The translations under genes and the position numbers were made by a program. The notes below the pieces were generated by a model. It was not told the DNA's origin. It was given only the letters and a program-made list of their open reading frames with translations, and ran no database searches. 64,000 bases of DNA from Rhodococcus sp. HNM0563. Lineage in GTDB: Bacteria; Actinomycetota; Actinomycetes; Mycobacteriales; Mycobacteriaceae. The stretch lies in the NCBI RefSeq assembly GCF_012726195.1, contig NZ_JAASAF010000005.1, positions 186,001 through 250,000 on the forward strand. The letters are read 5' to 3'. Below are positions 9,241-22,377 of this stretch, piece by piece (position 1 is the first letter of the stretch; each line of letters starts with the position of its first letter).

Positions 9241-12200
9241 ATGCATCTCAAGAGTCTGACGCTGAAGGGCTTCAAGTCCTTCGCTTCGTCGACGACTCTC
9301 CGCTTCGAGCCCGGCATCACCTGCGTCGTCGGACCCAACGGTTCGGGTAAGTCCAATGTGGTCGATGCCCTCACCTGGGTGATGGGAGAGCAAGGCGCCA
9401 AAGCGCTTCGCGGCGGGAAGATGCAGGACGTCATCTTTGCGGGGACCGCGGGGCGACCTCCGCTCGGTCGCGCCGAGGTGACCCTGACGATCGACAACTC
9501 CGACGGGGCGCTCCCGATCGAGTATTCGGAGGTATCCGTCACGCGGCGCATGTTCCGCGACGGCGCCGGTGAGTACGAGATCAACGGCAATTCGTGCCGG
9601 CTGATGGACGTGCAGGAACTTCTTTCCGACTCCGGTATCGGCCGCGAAATGCACGTCATCGTGGGGCAGGGTCGCCTCGCTGCGATCCTCGAATCCCGCC
9701 CGGAAGACCGGCGGGCGTTCATCGAAGAGGCAGCCGGGGTGCTCAAGCACCGCCGTCGCAAGGAGAAGGCGGTCCGCAAGCTCGACTCGATGCAGGCGAA
9801 CCTCGCCCGGCTGACCGACCTCACGGCCGAACTGCGTCGCCAGCTCAAACCACTGGGACGACAGGCCGAGGTCGCGCGCCGTGCCCAGACCGTTCAGGCC
9901 GACCTGCGTGATGCCCGGCTGCGTCTCGCTGCCGACGATCTCGTCACCCGTCGCGCCGAGTTCGCAGGCCAGGACGAACAGGAACAAGTCCTGCGCGAGC
10001 GTCTCGATCACGTCAACGTGATGCTCGACGAAGCCACCGCAGACCTCGCCCGCCACGAACAGGCACTCGCGCAGCTCACCCCGGGCGCCGAAGCAGCGTC
10101 CCAGGTCTGGTTCCAGCTCTCTGCTCTCGCCGAACGCGTGTCCGCGACCGTCCGGATCGCGCAGGAACGCGCCCGCCACCTTGACGCGGAACCCGAGACG
10201 CGTGCCGGGCAGGACCCCGACGAGATGGAAGCGCGCGCCGAGCAGATTGCCGCAGAAGAAGCCGAACTGATCGAAGCGGTGGAGATCGCGCACGGCACCC
10301 TCGACGCGGCGAAAGAACAACTCACCGTCCGGGAGGAATACGCAGCGGCGGCAGAGCGGGCACACATGGCGGCAGTCCGCGCCATCGCCGACCGCCGCGA
10401 GGGACTCGCTCGCCTCACCGGTCAGGTCGAGACCGTCCGAACCCGTACCGAATCGATCGACAGCGAGATCGCTCGCCTCACTGTCGCGATCGAGGAGGCT
10501 CGTCGGCGCGGAGTCGACGCGCAGGCCGAGTTCGAGACCGCGCAGGGGCGCATCGACGATCTCGACGCGGGAGAGATCGACGCCGACGCCCAGCACGAAC
10601 GAGCCGTCGAGGCGGCGCGCATTGCCGACGACCGCGTCGCAGAACTTCAGAACGCCGAACGCGCCGCCGGAAAAGAGGTCGCGTCGCTCGGCGCTCGCAT
10701 CGACGCCCTGTCCATGGGACTCGAGCGCAAGGACGGTGCCGCCTGGCTGCTCGAGCACCACACCGACTCCGGTGTTCTGGGACCGCTCGCGGATCGCCTT
10801 CGTGTCGAGCCCAAATTCGAGGCCGCAGTCGCCGCTGCGCTCGGACCGGCCTCCGACGCCCTCACGGTCACGTCGGTGGCTGCGGCGAACTCGTTGGCCA
10901 CCGCACTCGCTGATGCCGACCAGGGCAGAGTCGCATTCCTCGCGGTCGGAGCAGAGGCGCCCGATGAGTCCGCGTCGCTGCCCGCAGACTCCCGGTGGGC
11001 GCGTGACGTGGTCGAATGCCCCGACGAGCTGCGTGGAGGCCTCGATGCCGTCCTGGCCGGAATCGTGGTGGTCGACGACCTCGAGGCTGCCGCAACGGTG
11101 TGCTCGCAGCGACCGGACCTGCGAGCCGTCACCCGTCGCGGTGACCTCACCGGATCCGGATGGGTCGTCGGAGGCTCCGACCGTGCGCCGAGCACACTCG
11201 AAATCCAGGCCGCGATCGACTCCTCACGGGAGGGGCTCGAGGCCGCGGAGCTTCGCGTGGAAGAACTCGCCGCAGCGTTGACCGGTGCGGCCGAGGAGCA
11301 GAAGGCGCGCGCCGAATACGTCGAACAGACACTCGCGGCACTGAACGAATCCGACGCAGCAATGTCGGCGGTTTACGAACAGCTCGGACGACTCGGCCAG
11401 GCCGCTCGCAACGCTCACGCCGAATCCGAGCGTCTCGTCACGCAGCGCACGGCAGCGGAGAAGGAACGCGATTCGGCGCAGGAGAAGCTCGTCGAACTCG
11501 AGGAGCGGTTGCGGCTCGCGGAAGACGAGCAGGACGGCACCGGCGACGGCGGAGGTACCGAATCGACCGCTGCCGAGCGGGAGATGGCCGCAGCAGCTCT
11601 GGCCGAGGTGCGTGCCGTCGAGATGGAGGCGAGGCTCGCCGCGCGCACGGCGGAGGAGCGCGCCGAATCGTTGCGCGGCAAGGCGGACTCGTTACGGCGC
11701 GCCGCACAGGCCGAACGTGTTGCCCGAGCCCGCGCAGAGCGGGCCCGAGCCACCCGACGGCAGGCTGCCGCAGTGGCCGCAGCGGTGGCTGCGGCCGGTG
11801 CCCGCGTGACCACGGAGCTCGAGAGCGCGGTCGCTACCGCGCATGCGCACCGCGAAGAACTGACCCGCCGCCGTACCGAATGCGCCGAGCAACTCGAGCG
11901 TGCCAAGGGACTCGTCCGCGAGTTCGCCACACAGCGTGATCAGCTCACCGACGCCGTGCACCGCGATGAAGTGGCCCGGGCGCAGGCGGCGCTGCGTATC
12001 GAACAGCTCGAACAGAGCGTGATCGAGCAGTTCAGCATCGCGCTCGACGATCTCGTCGCTGAGTACGGCCCCGACGTCCCACTCCCACCGACCGATCTCG
12101 AAATCGCCGAGTACGAGCAGGCACGCGAGCGCGGCGAACAGGTGGTTGCCCCGCAGCCGCAGCCGTACGACCGCGCAACGCAGGAACGCCGCGCGAAGCG

Positions 12201-12867
12201 CGCGCAGAAGGACCTCACGACCCTCGGCAAGGTCAATCCGCTCGCCCTCGAGGAGTTCGCCGCCCTCGAGGAGCGGTACAACTTCCTGGCGACTCAACTC
12301 GAGGACGTCAAGAACGCCCGGAAGGATCTGCTGGCAGTCGTCGACGAGGTGGACGCGAGGATCCTGCAGGTGTTCACCGAAGCCTATGCCGACGTCGAAC
12401 GTGAATTCGAACAGGTATTCGGGAAGCTGTTTCCCGGCGGTGAAGGCAGGCTCGTCCTCACCGACCCGAAGGACATGCTCACGACGGGTATCGAAGTGGA
12501 GGCCAGGCCCCCGGGTAAGAAGGTCAAACGGTTGTCGCTGCTCTCCGGTGGGGAGAAGTCGTTGACTGCTGTCGCGATGCTCGTGGCGATCTTCCGTGCC
12601 CGACCGTCCCCGTTCTACGTCATGGACGAGGTGGAAGCAGCGCTCGACGACACGAACTTGCGGAGGCTGATCGGATTGTTCGAGCAGCTGCGCGAGAAGT
12701 CGCAGCTGATCGTGATTACCCACCAGAAGCCGACGATGGAGGTTGCCGACGCGCTGTACGGCGTCAGCATGCGAGGCGACGGCATCACTCGGGTGATCTC
12801 CCAGCGTCTGCGAGGTCAGAATGTCACGACACCGGTCCCTGAACCGGAAGGTGAGCTTCAAGCCTGA
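9241..12867 (+). CDS. smc: Chromosome segregation ATPase SMC
   Basis: 1208-residue SMC protein that, with ScpA/ScpB, condenses and organises the chromosome. The N-terminal head has Walker [10 protein letters not shown] (residues 32-40). Long coiled coils flank a hinge at about residues 500-655 ([20 protein letters not shown] onward). The C-terminal head has the signature LSGGEKS (near residue 1101) and Walker [14 protein letters not shown] (near residue 1125). I chose ATG 9241 because it gives the canonical [15 protein letters not shown] start with a TAAGG ribosome site; longer in-frame extensions run through the acylphosphatase gene. The coiled-coil DNA is so biased that several long antisense frames appear inside it. 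Confidence 0.97.
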   Translation: MHLKSLTLKGFKSFASSTTLRFEPGITCVVGPNGSGKSNVVDALTWVMGEQGAKALRGGKMQDVIFAGTAGRPPLGRAEVTLTIDNSDGALPIEYSEVSVTRRMFRDGAGEYEINGNSCRLMDVQELLSDSGIGREMHVIVGQGRLAAILESRPEDRRAFIEEAAGVLKHRRRKEKAVRKLDSMQANLARLTDLTAELRRQLKPLGRQAEVARRAQTVQADLRDARLRLAADDLVTRRAEFAGQDEQEQVLRERLDHVNVMLDEATADLARHEQALAQLTPGAEAASQVWFQLSALAERVSATVRIAQERARHLDAEPETRAGQDPDEMEARAEQIAAEEAELIEAVEIAHGTLDAAKEQLTVREEYAAAAERAHMAAVRAIADRREGLARLTGQVETVRTRTESIDSEIARLTVAIEEARRRGVDAQAEFETAQGRIDDLDAGEIDADAQHERAVEAARIADDRVAELQNAERAAGKEVASLGARIDALSMGLERKDGAAWLLEHHTDSGVLGPLADRLRVEPKFEAAVAAALGPASDALTVTSVAAANSLATALADADQGRVAFLAVGAEAPDESASLPADSRWARDVVECPDELRGGLDAVLAGIVVVDDLEAAATVCSQRPDLRAVTRRGDLTGSGWVVGGSDRAPSTLEIQAAIDSSREGLEAAELRVEELAAALTGAAEEQKARAEYVEQTLAALNESDAAMSAVYEQLGRLGQAARNAHAESERLVTQRTAAEKERDSAQEKLVELEERLRLAEDEQDGTGDGGGTESTAAEREMAAAALAEVRAVEMEARLAARTAEERAESLRGKADSLRRAAQAERVARARAERARATRRQAAAVAAAVAAAGARVTTELESAVATAHAHREELTRRRTECAEQLERAKGLVREFATQRDQLTDAVHRDEVARAQAALRIEQLEQSVIEQFSIALDDLVAEYGPDVPLPPTDLEIAEYEQARERGEQVVAPQPQPYDRATQERRAKRAQKDLTTLGKVNPLALEEFAALEERYNFLATQLEDVKNARKDLLAVVDEVDARILQVFTEAYADVEREFEQVFGKLFPGGEGRLVLTDPKDMLTTGIEVEARPPGKKVKRLSLLSGGEKSLTAVAMLVAIFRARPSPFYVMDEVEAALDDTNLRRLIGLFEQLREKSQLIVITHQKPTMEVADALYGVSMRGDGITRVISQRLRGQNVTTPVPEPEGELQA

Positions 12868-12879
12868 CAGTATGGGTGC

Positions 12880-14430
12880 GTGAGTACCGGAGCCTGGATA
12901 GTCATCGCGGCCGCCCTCGCGGTTGTTCTCGTCGCGCTCGTCGTGGGCCTGACGCTCTATCGGCGACGCCAGGTGTCGCTGACGGCGAAAGAAACCCCGA
13001 AGCTCGACACTGCAGAAGCCAAGGATCGCTCGGGCGGTTACAAGGCGCAGAGCGGATTCAGTTTCAGTCAGGGAACAACGGCGACCGCTCCGCCGGAACC
13101 GGTGCAGCGGCCGGCCCCGAAACCCGCACCGAAACCGGGCCCGGAACCGCGCACCGTCCCGTTGCCCGAGGAGGTCACCGAGGCGCCGCCCACCACGCGG
13201 ATCCCGGTGGTGCCGCCGACCGTACCGAAACCTGCAGAACCCGAGCCCGTCGAACCGGAGCCTGCAGAGCCCGAGCCTGCAGAGCCCGAGCCCGTCGAAC
13301 CGGAGGCCGCGCCAGGCCCGGTCGTCGCAGAACCCGAGCCGGCAGAGCCGGAGAGCGCGCCCGATCTCGCTCCCGCACCGGAGGCTGCTCCCGAGCCTGT
13401 GGAGCCCGAGACGCCGGTCGACGCTGTGCAAACCCCTCCTGCCCCCGCCGACGCAGTACCTGCACCCGCTCCTGCCGACACGGCTACAGCACCGGCGCTC
13501 GACGAGATCGAGCCGACCTCGGGGCGCCTCGTTCGTCTCCGCGGGCGCCTGGCCCGGTCGCAGAACGCTGTGGGCAAGAGCCTGCTCGGCCTGCTCGGAG
13601 GTGGCGATCTCGACGAGGACTCGTGGGAGGAGATCGAGGACACCCTCCTGGTCGCCGACCTCGGTTCCGCCACCACAGTGAAGATCGTCGACCGGCTTCG
13701 AGAGGAGATGGCAGCGAGCAACGTCCGGTCGGAAGCCGACGCGCGTGCGGTGCTCCGCAAGGTGCTGGTCGACGAACTGCGCCCCGACCTCGACCGTTCC
13801 ATTCGTGCGCTACCGCACGACGACCACCCGGCAGTGCTTCTCGTCGTCGGAGTGAACGGCACCGGTAAAACGACCACGACCGGCAAGCTCGCCCGCGTTC
13901 TCGTCGCAGACGGACGTCGAGTCCTGCTCGGCGCCGCAGATACCTTCCGTGCTGCTGCGGCGGATCAGCTCCAGACCTGGGCCGAGAGGGTGGGCGCCGA
14001 GGTGGTGCGCGGCAAGGAAGCAGCCGACCCCGCAGCAGTCGCGTTCGACTCCGTTGCGAAGGGTGTCGACAACGGGGTCGACGCAGTGCTCATCGACACC
14101 GCCGGCCGACTGCACACGAAGACCGGCCTGATGGACGAGCTGGGCAAGGTCAAGCGGGTGGTCGAGAAGAAGGCGGCTGTCGACGAGGTTCTGCTGGTGC
14201 TCGACGCCACCATCGGTCAGAACGGGCTCATGCAGGCCCGCGTGTTCGCCGAGGTCGTCGACATCACCGGTGTGGTGCTGACGAAGCTGGACGGCACCGC
14301 CAAGGGCGGAATCGTTTTCCAGGTGCAGCACGAGCTCGGCGTACCGGTCAAACTTGTGGGTCTGGGCGAGGGTGCGGATGATCTCGCCCCCTTCGAGCCG
14401 GGCGCCTTCGTCGACGCGCTGCTCGGCTGA
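12880..14430 (+). CDS. ftsY: Signal recognition particle receptor FtsY
   Basis: SRP receptor GTPase that docks ribosome-SRP complexes at the membrane. The 516-residue protein has an N-terminal hydrophobic segment (residues 3-27, IVIAAALAVVLVALVVGLTLY), as in other actinobacterial FtsY. A long Pro/Glu/Ala-rich linker (about residues 65-210) follows, then the NG domain: P-loop GVNGTGKTTTTGK near residue 325, DTAGR, and TKLDGTAKGG near the C terminus. The linker includes PAEPE/PVEPE repeats encoded by short tandem DNA repeats. GTG start, twelve bases after smc. A strong hairpin follows the stop. Confidence 0.96.
   Translation: MSTGAWIVIAAALAVVLVALVVGLTLYRRRQVSLTAKETPKLDTAEAKDRSGGYKAQSGFSFSQGTTATAPPEPVQRPAPKPAPKPGPEPRTVPLPEEVTEAPPTTRIPVVPPTVPKPAEPEPVEPEPAEPEPAEPEPVEPEAAPGPVVAEPEPAEPESAPDLAPAPEAAPEPVEPETPVDAVQTPPAPADAVPAPAPADTATAPALDEIEPTSGRLVRLRGRLARSQNAVGKSLLGLLGGGDLDEDSWEEIEDTLLVADLGSATTVKIVDRLREEMAASNVRSEADARAVLRKVLVDELRPDLDRSIRALPHDDHPAVLLVVGVNGTGKTTTTGKLARVLVADGRRVLLGAADTFRAAAADQLQTWAERVGAEVVRGKEAADPAAVAFDSVAKGVDNGVDAVLIDTAGRLHTKTGLMDELGKVKRVVEKKAAVDEVLLVLDATIGQNGLMQARVFAEVVDITGVVLTKLDGTAKGGIVFQVQHELGVPVKLVGLGEGADDLAPFEPGAFVDALLG
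13231..13305 (+). repeat. Short tandem repeats coding a Pro/Ala/Glu linker in ftsY
   Basis: Imperfect 12-15 base units of the CCTGCAGARCCCGAG and CCCGTCGAACCGGAG types are repeated in frame and encode PAEPE/PVEPE blocks. All units keep the reading frame. Such a tract is a likely site of length variation between strains. Confidence 0.7.
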
Positions 14431-14467
14431 CGAGCATTACTCGGCCGACACTTCGATCGGTCGAATC

Positions 14468-14499
14468 GAGGCCGCTCCCGCTACGGTGGGAGCGGCCTC
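14468..14499 (+). terminator. Strong hairpin after ftsY
   Basis: A perfect 12-bp stem (GAGGCCGCTCCC / GGGAGCGGCCTC) with an 8-base loop lies 38 bases after the ftsY stop, followed by a TCGTCTCTTG tract with only a weak T run. It is probably the intrinsic terminator of the smc-ftsY transcript and separates it from amt. Confidence 0.75.
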
Positions 14500-14525
14500 G
14501 TCGTCTCTTGATGTCCGTTCCGGCG

Positions 14526-14595
14526 GAAACATGAACGAAACACCACCCCGACGCCCGTTCACGCCGACGAAACAGGACAGCGCTTCGGCGGAAAC
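14526..14595 (+). promoter_or_regulatory. GAAAC repeats upstream of amt, candidate GlnR sites
   Basis: GAAAC occurs four times in the same orientation at 14526, 14537, 14569 and 14591. The first pair is GAAAC-ATGAAC-GAAAC, exactly 11 bp apart, matching the n6-spaced half-sites of actinobacterial GlnR boxes (gTnAC-n6-GAAAC type). The other spacings (32 and 22) are close to whole helical turns. Their place 60-130 bases upstream of amt-glnK-glnD, a classical GlnR target, supports the reading; the GTnAC partner half-sites are not obvious. Confidence 0.45.
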
Positions 14596-14658
14596 ATCTC
14601 CGCAGCAAGCTTTCCCCAACGACGCGCTCACCGGCGCGGACAACTGGGAGGTGTGCAA

Positions 14659-15966
14659 GTGGAGGAAGTGGTGAACACCGGCGACGCCGCATGGATGCTC
14701 ATGGCGGCATCGCTCGTGCTGCTGATGACACCGGGACTGGCGTTCTTCTACGGCGGCATGTCACGCGCCAAGTCGGTCCTGAACATGATGATGATGTCGT
14801 TCGGCGCGATGGCCCTGATCGGTGTGATCTATGTGCTGTGGGGCTGGTCGATGTCATACGGCTCCGAGAGCATCGGCGGGATCTTCGCGAACCCGTTCGA
14901 GCTGTTCGGCCTGCAGGGCGCCATCTACGACGACGAAGGTGGATTCCTGCCGGGGCTGGGCAACTACCCCCAGGTCATCGACATCGGATTCCAGGTGACA
15001 TTCGCGATCATCACCACCGCACTGATCAGTGGTGCGCTCGCGGAGCGTGTGAAGTTCGGTACCTGGATGGTGTTCGTCGGCGTGTGGGTCACCGTCGCCT
15101 ACTTCCCGCTCGCTCACATGGTGTGGGGCGGCGGTCTGCTCTCCGGCTCCGAGGACAGCATCGCCGCGATGCTCTTCGGCACTGTCGACGACGGAGAGGG
15201 GGGTCTCACCGCTGCGGTTCACCCGATCGACTTCGCAGGTGGCACGGTGGTCCACATCAACGCCGGTATCGCCGCGCTGGTTCTCGCCCTCATCATCGGC
15301 AAGCGCGCAGGCTTCGGTAAGACCGCGTTCCGTCCGCACAATCTGCCGTTCGTGATGCTGGGCGCCGCGCTGCTGTGGTTCGGATGGTTCGGGTTCAACG
15401 GTGGATCCGCGTTCGCTGCCGACGGTGTCGCCGGCCTCGCATGGCTCAACACCACCGTGGCCACCGCCGCCGCGATTCTGGGCTGGCTCGCCACCGAGCG
15501 TGTGCGGGACGGTAAGGCCACCAGCCTCGGCGCCGCGTCGGGTGCTGTCGCGGGTCTGGTTGCCATCACCCCCGCTGCCGGTGCTCTCAGCCCGGTCGGA
15601 TCCATCATTCTCGGTGTCGTGGCCGGGATCCTCTCGGCCCTCGCAGTCGGACTGAAGTACAAGTTCGGCTACGACGACTCGCTCGACGTCGTAGGCGTGC
15701 ACCTGGTGTCCGGTCTGTGGGGCACGGTCGCCATCGGGCTTCTCGCCACCGAAACCGGACTGTTCTACGGGGGCGACTACAAGCAGCTCGTCATCCAGAT
15801 CGTGATCGCCCTGGTCGCACTTGTGTTCACCGCCGTCGTCACCGCTGTGATCGCCCTCGCTCTGCGGCCCATGGGCTGGCGCGTCTCGGCCGAGGACGAA
15901 GCTCGTGGCATCGACGAAACCGAGCACGCGGAATCCGCATACGACTTCGCCACCGCGCTGAAGTAA
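14659..15966 (+). CDS. amt: Ammonium transporter Amt
   Basis: Amt/MEP/Rh-family ammonium channel, about 435 residues with 11 predicted membrane helices. It opens with an outward N terminus (NTGDAAWMLMAASLVLLMTPG) and the FFYGGMSRAKSVLNMMMMS segment. The two pore histidines lie in FPLAHMVWGGG and DVVGVHLVSGLWG, and the family signature is in WFGWFGFNGGSA. Three GTG starts (14653, 14659, 14671) are possible; 14659 is preferred because GGGAGG lies 7 bases upstream. It is followed by glnK and glnD, the conserved actinobacterial nitrogen-control operon, where GlnK gates the channel. Confidence 0.95.
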   Translation: MEEVVNTGDAAWMLMAASLVLLMTPGLAFFYGGMSRAKSVLNMMMMSFGAMALIGVIYVLWGWSMSYGSESIGGIFANPFELFGLQGAIYDDEGGFLPGLGNYPQVIDIGFQVTFAIITTALISGALAERVKFGTWMVFVGVWVTVAYFPLAHMVWGGGLLSGSEDSIAAMLFGTVDDGEGGLTAAVHPIDFAGGTVVHINAGIAALVLALIIGKRAGFGKTAFRPHNLPFVMLGAALLWFGWFGFNGGSAFAADGVAGLAWLNTTVATAAAILGWLATERVRDGKATSLGAASGAVAGLVAITPAAGALSPVGSIILGVVAGILSALAVGLKYKFGYDDSLDVVGVHLVSGLWGTVAIGLLATETGLFYGGDYKQLVIQIVIALVALVFTAVVTAVIALALRPMGWRVSAEDEARGIDETEHAESAYDFATALK

Positions 15967-15991
15967 TACTTCGTCTCGAACCGAAGTAGTG

Positions 15992-16016
15992 CTTCACCTC
16001 GTCGCCGAGGTGGAAG
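15992..16016 (+). terminator. Hairpin between amt and glnK
   Basis: CTTCACCTCG and CGAGGTGGAAG form a 10-bp stem with one bulge and a 4-base loop (TCGC) in the 124-base amt-glnK gap. A smaller ACTTCG/CGAAGT stem lies just before it (15969-15987). No T run follows, so it may stabilise the amt mRNA or attenuate rather than fully stop transcription. Confidence 0.45.
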
Positions 16017-16087
16017 TGGACGAAGATAACGGGCAAGCGTTACGCGGACACACAAGACAACGTCCGGTGAGCACCGGGAAGGGATGA

Positions 16088-18920
<2,833 letters not shown>

Positions 18921-19058
18921 GGTGAGGTCGCGATCCGGGGCCGCTTCGCAGGGCTCTCGGTCGGCCGGACGGGCCACCCCCGGCTGCGGGCGGACCGGAG
19001 CGGCTACCCTGGAACGCAGTATTGTCCGTATTCTCGTCAGACCGCAGGAGCGCATTCG

Positions 19059-20630
19059 GTGTTCGAATCCCTTTCCGACAGGTTGACAGGGGTCCTCAAG
19101 GACCTGCGCGGCAAGGGGCGCCTGTCCGACGCCGACATCGACGCGACGTGCCGCGAGATCCGCCTGGCCCTCCTCGATGCCGACGTGGCGCTGCCCGTCG
19201 TGCGCTCGTTCATCAAGAAGATCAAGGAACGGGCGAAGGGCGCCGAGGTTCACGGCGCGCTGAATCCGGCTCAGCAGGTCGTCAAGATCGTCAACGACGA
19301 GTTGGTGGGGATCCTCGGCGGCGAGACCCGTCGGCTCCAGTTCGCGAAGACCGCTCCGACCGTCATCATGCTGGCAGGCCTGCAGGGTGCGGGTAAGACC
19401 ACACTCGCAGGCAAGCTTGCCAAATGGCTCAAGGATCAGGGACACACACCGATGCTGGTCGCGTGCGACCTCCAGCGGCCGGGTGCGGTCACGCAGCTGC
19501 AGGTCGTCGGTGAACGTGCCGGTGTGTCGGTGTTCGCACCGCATCCCGGAACGTCGATCGGTGGTGGCGAGAACGAACTCGGCGTCACGGCCGCAGACCC
19601 GGTCGCGGTCGCGCAGCAGGGCATCGCGGAAGCCAAGAGCAAACAGTACGACGTGGTCGTCGTCGATACCGCGGGTCGCCTCGGTATCGATCAGGAGTTG
19701 ATGGCGCAGGCCGCAGGCATCCGCGACGCCGTCCAACCCGACGAGACCCTGTTCGTCCTCGACGCGATGATCGGTCAGGACGCCGTGAGCACCGCCGAGG
19801 CATTCCGCGAGGGAGTCGGTTTCACCGGCGTCGTGCTCACCAAGCTCGACGGCGACGCACGTGGTGGTGCCGCGCTCAGCGTCCGCGAACTGACCGGTCA
19901 GCCGATCCTGTTCGCGTCCACCGGTGAGAAGCTCGAGGACTTCGATGTCTTCCACCCTGAACGCATGGCCAGCCGCATCCTCGGAATGGGCGATGTGCTC
20001 ACCCTCATCGAGCAGGCCGAGCAGCACTTCGACGCCACGCAGGCCGAAGCGACCGCAGCCAAGATCGGCAGCGGCGAGCTCACTCTCGAAGATTTCCTCG
20101 AGCAGATGATGGCCGTGCGCAAGATGGGACCCATTGCCAACCTGCTCGGCATGCTGCCAGGCGCGGGCCAGATGAAGGATGCGCTCGCGGGCGTCGACGA
20201 GAAACAACTCGACCGGATCCAGGCGATCATCCGCGGCATGACCCCGGCGGAGCGTGCCAACCCGAAGATCATCAACGGCTCCCGGCGGCTGCGTATCGCC
20301 AACGGCTCGGGTGTGAAGGTCTCCGACGTCAACCAGCTCGTGGATCGCTTCTTCGAAGCACGGAAGATGATGTCCGCGATGGCCGGCCAGATGGGAATGC
20401 CCGGAGCTCGGCGTAACCAGCGCTCGAAGAAGGGCAAGAAGGGGAAGAAGGGCGGTCGCGGCCCTACGCCGCCGAAGGTGCGGGGCGGTTTCCCCGGCGG
20501 CATGCCCGCCGGGTTCCCCGGGCTCGGCGCGGGCATGCCCGACCTGTCCAACATGCCGAAGGGCCTCGACGAACTCCCTCCGGGTCTCGAGGGCTTCGAT
20601 CTGTCGAAGTTGAAGTTCCCCAAGAACTAG
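19059..20630 (+). CDS. ffh: Signal recognition particle protein Ffh
   Basis: GTPase of the bacterial SRP that binds signal sequences emerging from ribosomes. The 523-residue protein has an N domain, a G domain (P-loop LQGAGKTTLAGKLA near residue 108, DTAGRLGID, TKLDGDARGGAAL) and a methionine-rich M domain (residues 300-430, with MMSAMAGQMGMPGARR). A Lys/Gly-rich tail (RSKKGKKGKKGG) and then a Gly/Pro/Met-rich extension follow, the latter typical of actinobacterial Ffh. GTG start. Its receptor ftsY lies 4.6 kb upstream, as in mycobacteria. Confidence 0.97.
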   Translation: MFESLSDRLTGVLKDLRGKGRLSDADIDATCREIRLALLDADVALPVVRSFIKKIKERAKGAEVHGALNPAQQVVKIVNDELVGILGGETRRLQFAKTAPTVIMLAGLQGAGKTTLAGKLAKWLKDQGHTPMLVACDLQRPGAVTQLQVVGERAGVSVFAPHPGTSIGGGENELGVTAADPVAVAQQGIAEAKSKQYDVVVVDTAGRLGIDQELMAQAAGIRDAVQPDETLFVLDAMIGQDAVSTAEAFREGVGFTGVVLTKLDGDARGGAALSVRELTGQPILFASTGEKLEDFDVFHPERMASRILGMGDVLTLIEQAEQHFDATQAEATAAKIGSGELTLEDFLEQMMAVRKMGPIANLLGMLPGAGQMKDALAGVDEKQLDRIQAIIRGMTPAERANPKIINGSRRLRIANGSGVKVSDVNQLVDRFFEARKMMSAMAGQMGMPGARRNQRSKKGKKGKKGGRGPTPPKVRGGFPGGMPAGFPGLGAGMPDLSNMPKGLDELPPGLEGFDLSKLKFPKN

Positions 20631-20661
20631 AGCGCAGTCGCGAGAATCAGGAGGCCCGGTC

Positions 20662-21765
20662 GTGGTCGGGGTCGGTGCTGGAGGCCCGTTCGTCGTGCGC
20701 GGCAGATCCCTGCCGGACAGTGAACCCGTCGAATTGTGGATCGGTGCAGACGGCGAATTCGCCCGTGAGCCCATTCCCGGAGCACAGGTGCTGTCGACCG
20801 GAGGGTGGGTGCTGCCGGGTCTGGTCGACGCGCATTGTCACGTCGGGATCCGGTTCGGTGGAGGAGTCGAAGACGAAGCGGGTGCTCTCGCGCAGGCCGT
20901 CATCGAACGCGACGCGGGCGTCCTACTTCTGCGCGACGCCGGATCCCCGGCCGACACCCGCGCATTCGACGCCCGGCCCGATCTGCCCAGGATCATCCGC
21001 GCCGGACGGCACATCGCCCTTCCGAAGCGCTACATCCGTGGTCTGCCGGTCGACCTCGAGGACGAATCGCAACTTCCTGACGAGGTCGTGCGGCAGGCCC
21101 GCGCAGGCGACGGCTGGGTCAAGCTCATCGGCGACTGGATCGACCGGGATGCCGGCGATCTGGCCCCGCTGTGGAGCGACGCGATCCTCGTCGAAGCGAT
21201 CGCCGCGGCACATCGCGTGGGTGCCCGCGTCACAGCACATGTGTTCGGTGAGGACGCGTTGCCCGGCCTGCTCGCCGCAGGCATCGACTGCATCGAACAC
21301 GGCACCGGCCTGACCGACGAGACGATCGCGACGATGGCGGCGAACGGCACAGCGTTGGTCCCGACCCTGGTCAACATCGAGAACTTCCCCGGCATCGCCG
21401 ACTCGGCCACACGCTTCCCCGTGTACGCCGCGCACATGCGGGACCTCCATGCGCGTGTCGCCGACACGATCGGCGCCGCCCACGATGCCGGCGTTCCGAT
21501 CTACGCGGGCACCGACGCGGGCGGACAGGTGCAGCACGGGCGGATCGCCGATGAGATCGCCGCGCTCGGCAAGGTCGGACTCGACGCGAACGAGGCCTTC
21601 GCGGCAGCGAGCTGGGCGGCCCGCGCCTGGCTCGGACATCCGAGTCTCGAGCCGGGGACATCGGCCGACCTGATCGTCTACGCGGACGACCCCCGCACCG
21701 ATCCGGGATCTGCCCGCCCCGACCTGGTAGTTCTGCGCGGCGCCGTTGCCATGGCCTCCTGTTGA
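20662..21765 (+). CDS. Amidohydrolase-family metal-dependent hydrolase
   Basis: 367-residue amidohydrolase superfamily protein. It has the small N-terminal beta-sandwich, then VLPGLVDAHCHVGI near residue 50 with the HxH metal ligands. Further barrel histidines lie in GARVTAHVFGE and IDCIEHGTGL, and the late aspartate is in IYAGTDAGG. The ending SADLIVYADDPR is typical of imidazolonepropionase/dihydroorotase-like members. It occupies the position of Rv2915c beside ffh in M. tuberculosis. The substrate is unknown. A CAGGAGG ribosome site precedes the GTG start. Confidence 0.88.
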   Translation: MVGVGAGGPFVVRGRSLPDSEPVELWIGADGEFAREPIPGAQVLSTGGWVLPGLVDAHCHVGIRFGGGVEDEAGALAQAVIERDAGVLLLRDAGSPADTRAFDARPDLPRIIRAGRHIALPKRYIRGLPVDLEDESQLPDEVVRQARAGDGWVKLIGDWIDRDAGDLAPLWSDAILVEAIAAAHRVGARVTAHVFGEDALPGLLAAGIDCIEHGTGLTDETIATMAANGTALVPTLVNIENFPGIADSATRFPVYAAHMRDLHARVADTIGAAHDAGVPIYAGTDAGGQVQHGRIADEIAALGKVGLDANEAFAAASWAARAWLGHPSLEPGTSADLIVYADDPRTDPGSARPDLVVLRGAVAMASC

Positions 21766-21936
21766 GGTCGATTTCCGGTCCGGTTCCCACGTCTGGCAGA
21801 ATGGACCGCTGTCGTCGCATCCGGTTCCGTACCGCGCGACGGTCACAGGTTAGAGGCAAAACCGGGCGTGCCAATCGGGCGCGCCGTCCGAATTGCACGT
21901 GACATGCGCGCTCTGCGCGCGAAGGAGAACACAGCA

Positions 21937-22377
21937 GTGTCTGTCAAGATCAAGCTCACCCGTCTCGGCAAGATCCGCAACCCGCAGTACCGCGTTGTCG
22001 TCGCCGACTCGCGTACCCGCCGCAACGGCCGTGCTATCGAGACCATCGGCCTGTACCAGCCGAAGGAAGATCCGTCGATCATCGAGATCGACTCGGAGCG
22101 CGCGCAGTACTGGCTGAGCGTCGGTGCACAGCCCACCGAGCCCGTTCTCAACCTTCTCAAGATCACCGGTGACTGGCAGAAGTTCAAGGGCCTGCCGGGC
22201 ACCGAGGGCACCCTGCGCAAGGCAGAGCCCAAGCCGACCAAGCTCGAACTGTTCCAGGCCGCACTCGCGCAGGCCGAGAACGAGCCGGCTGCCGAGGCGA
22301 TCACCCCCAAGAAGAAGAAGGCCGCCAAGGAAGAGGCCACCGAGGCTGCTGCTGAGTCCACCGAGGCCGCCGAGTAA
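21937..22377 (+). CDS. rpsP: 30S ribosomal protein S16
   Basis: 146-residue S16 starting (GTG) with [25 protein letters not shown]. The core domain (residues 1-85) is followed by an Ala/Lys/Glu-rich C-terminal extension ([18 protein letters not shown]), common in actinobacteria. An AAGGAG ribosome site sits 9 bases upstream. It starts the rpsP-khpA-rimM-trmD operon, the classical arrangement. Upstream in-frame ATGs (21868, 21904) are rejected because conservation begins at 21937. Confidence 0.96.
   Translation: MSVKIKLTRLGKIRNPQYRVVVADSRTRRNGRAIETIGLYQPKEDPSIIEIDSERAQYWLSVGAQPTEPVLNLLKITGDWQKFKGLPGTEGTLRKAEPKPTKLELFQAALAQAENEPAAEAITPKKKKAAKEEATEAAAESTEAAE

Noticed and set aside
9196-10761. 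Long minus-strand frame opposite smc, and a similar one at 11692-13431
   Set aside because: Both are mirrored by SMC/FtsY coiled-coil or low-complexity coding sequence, with Leu/Arg/Gly-rich translations and no recognisable domain.
18921-19058. Small RNA (SRP RNA) upstream of ffh
   Set aside because: The 138-base gap has no SRP RNA-like conserved loop sequence that I can recognise; it is just a GC-rich promoter region.
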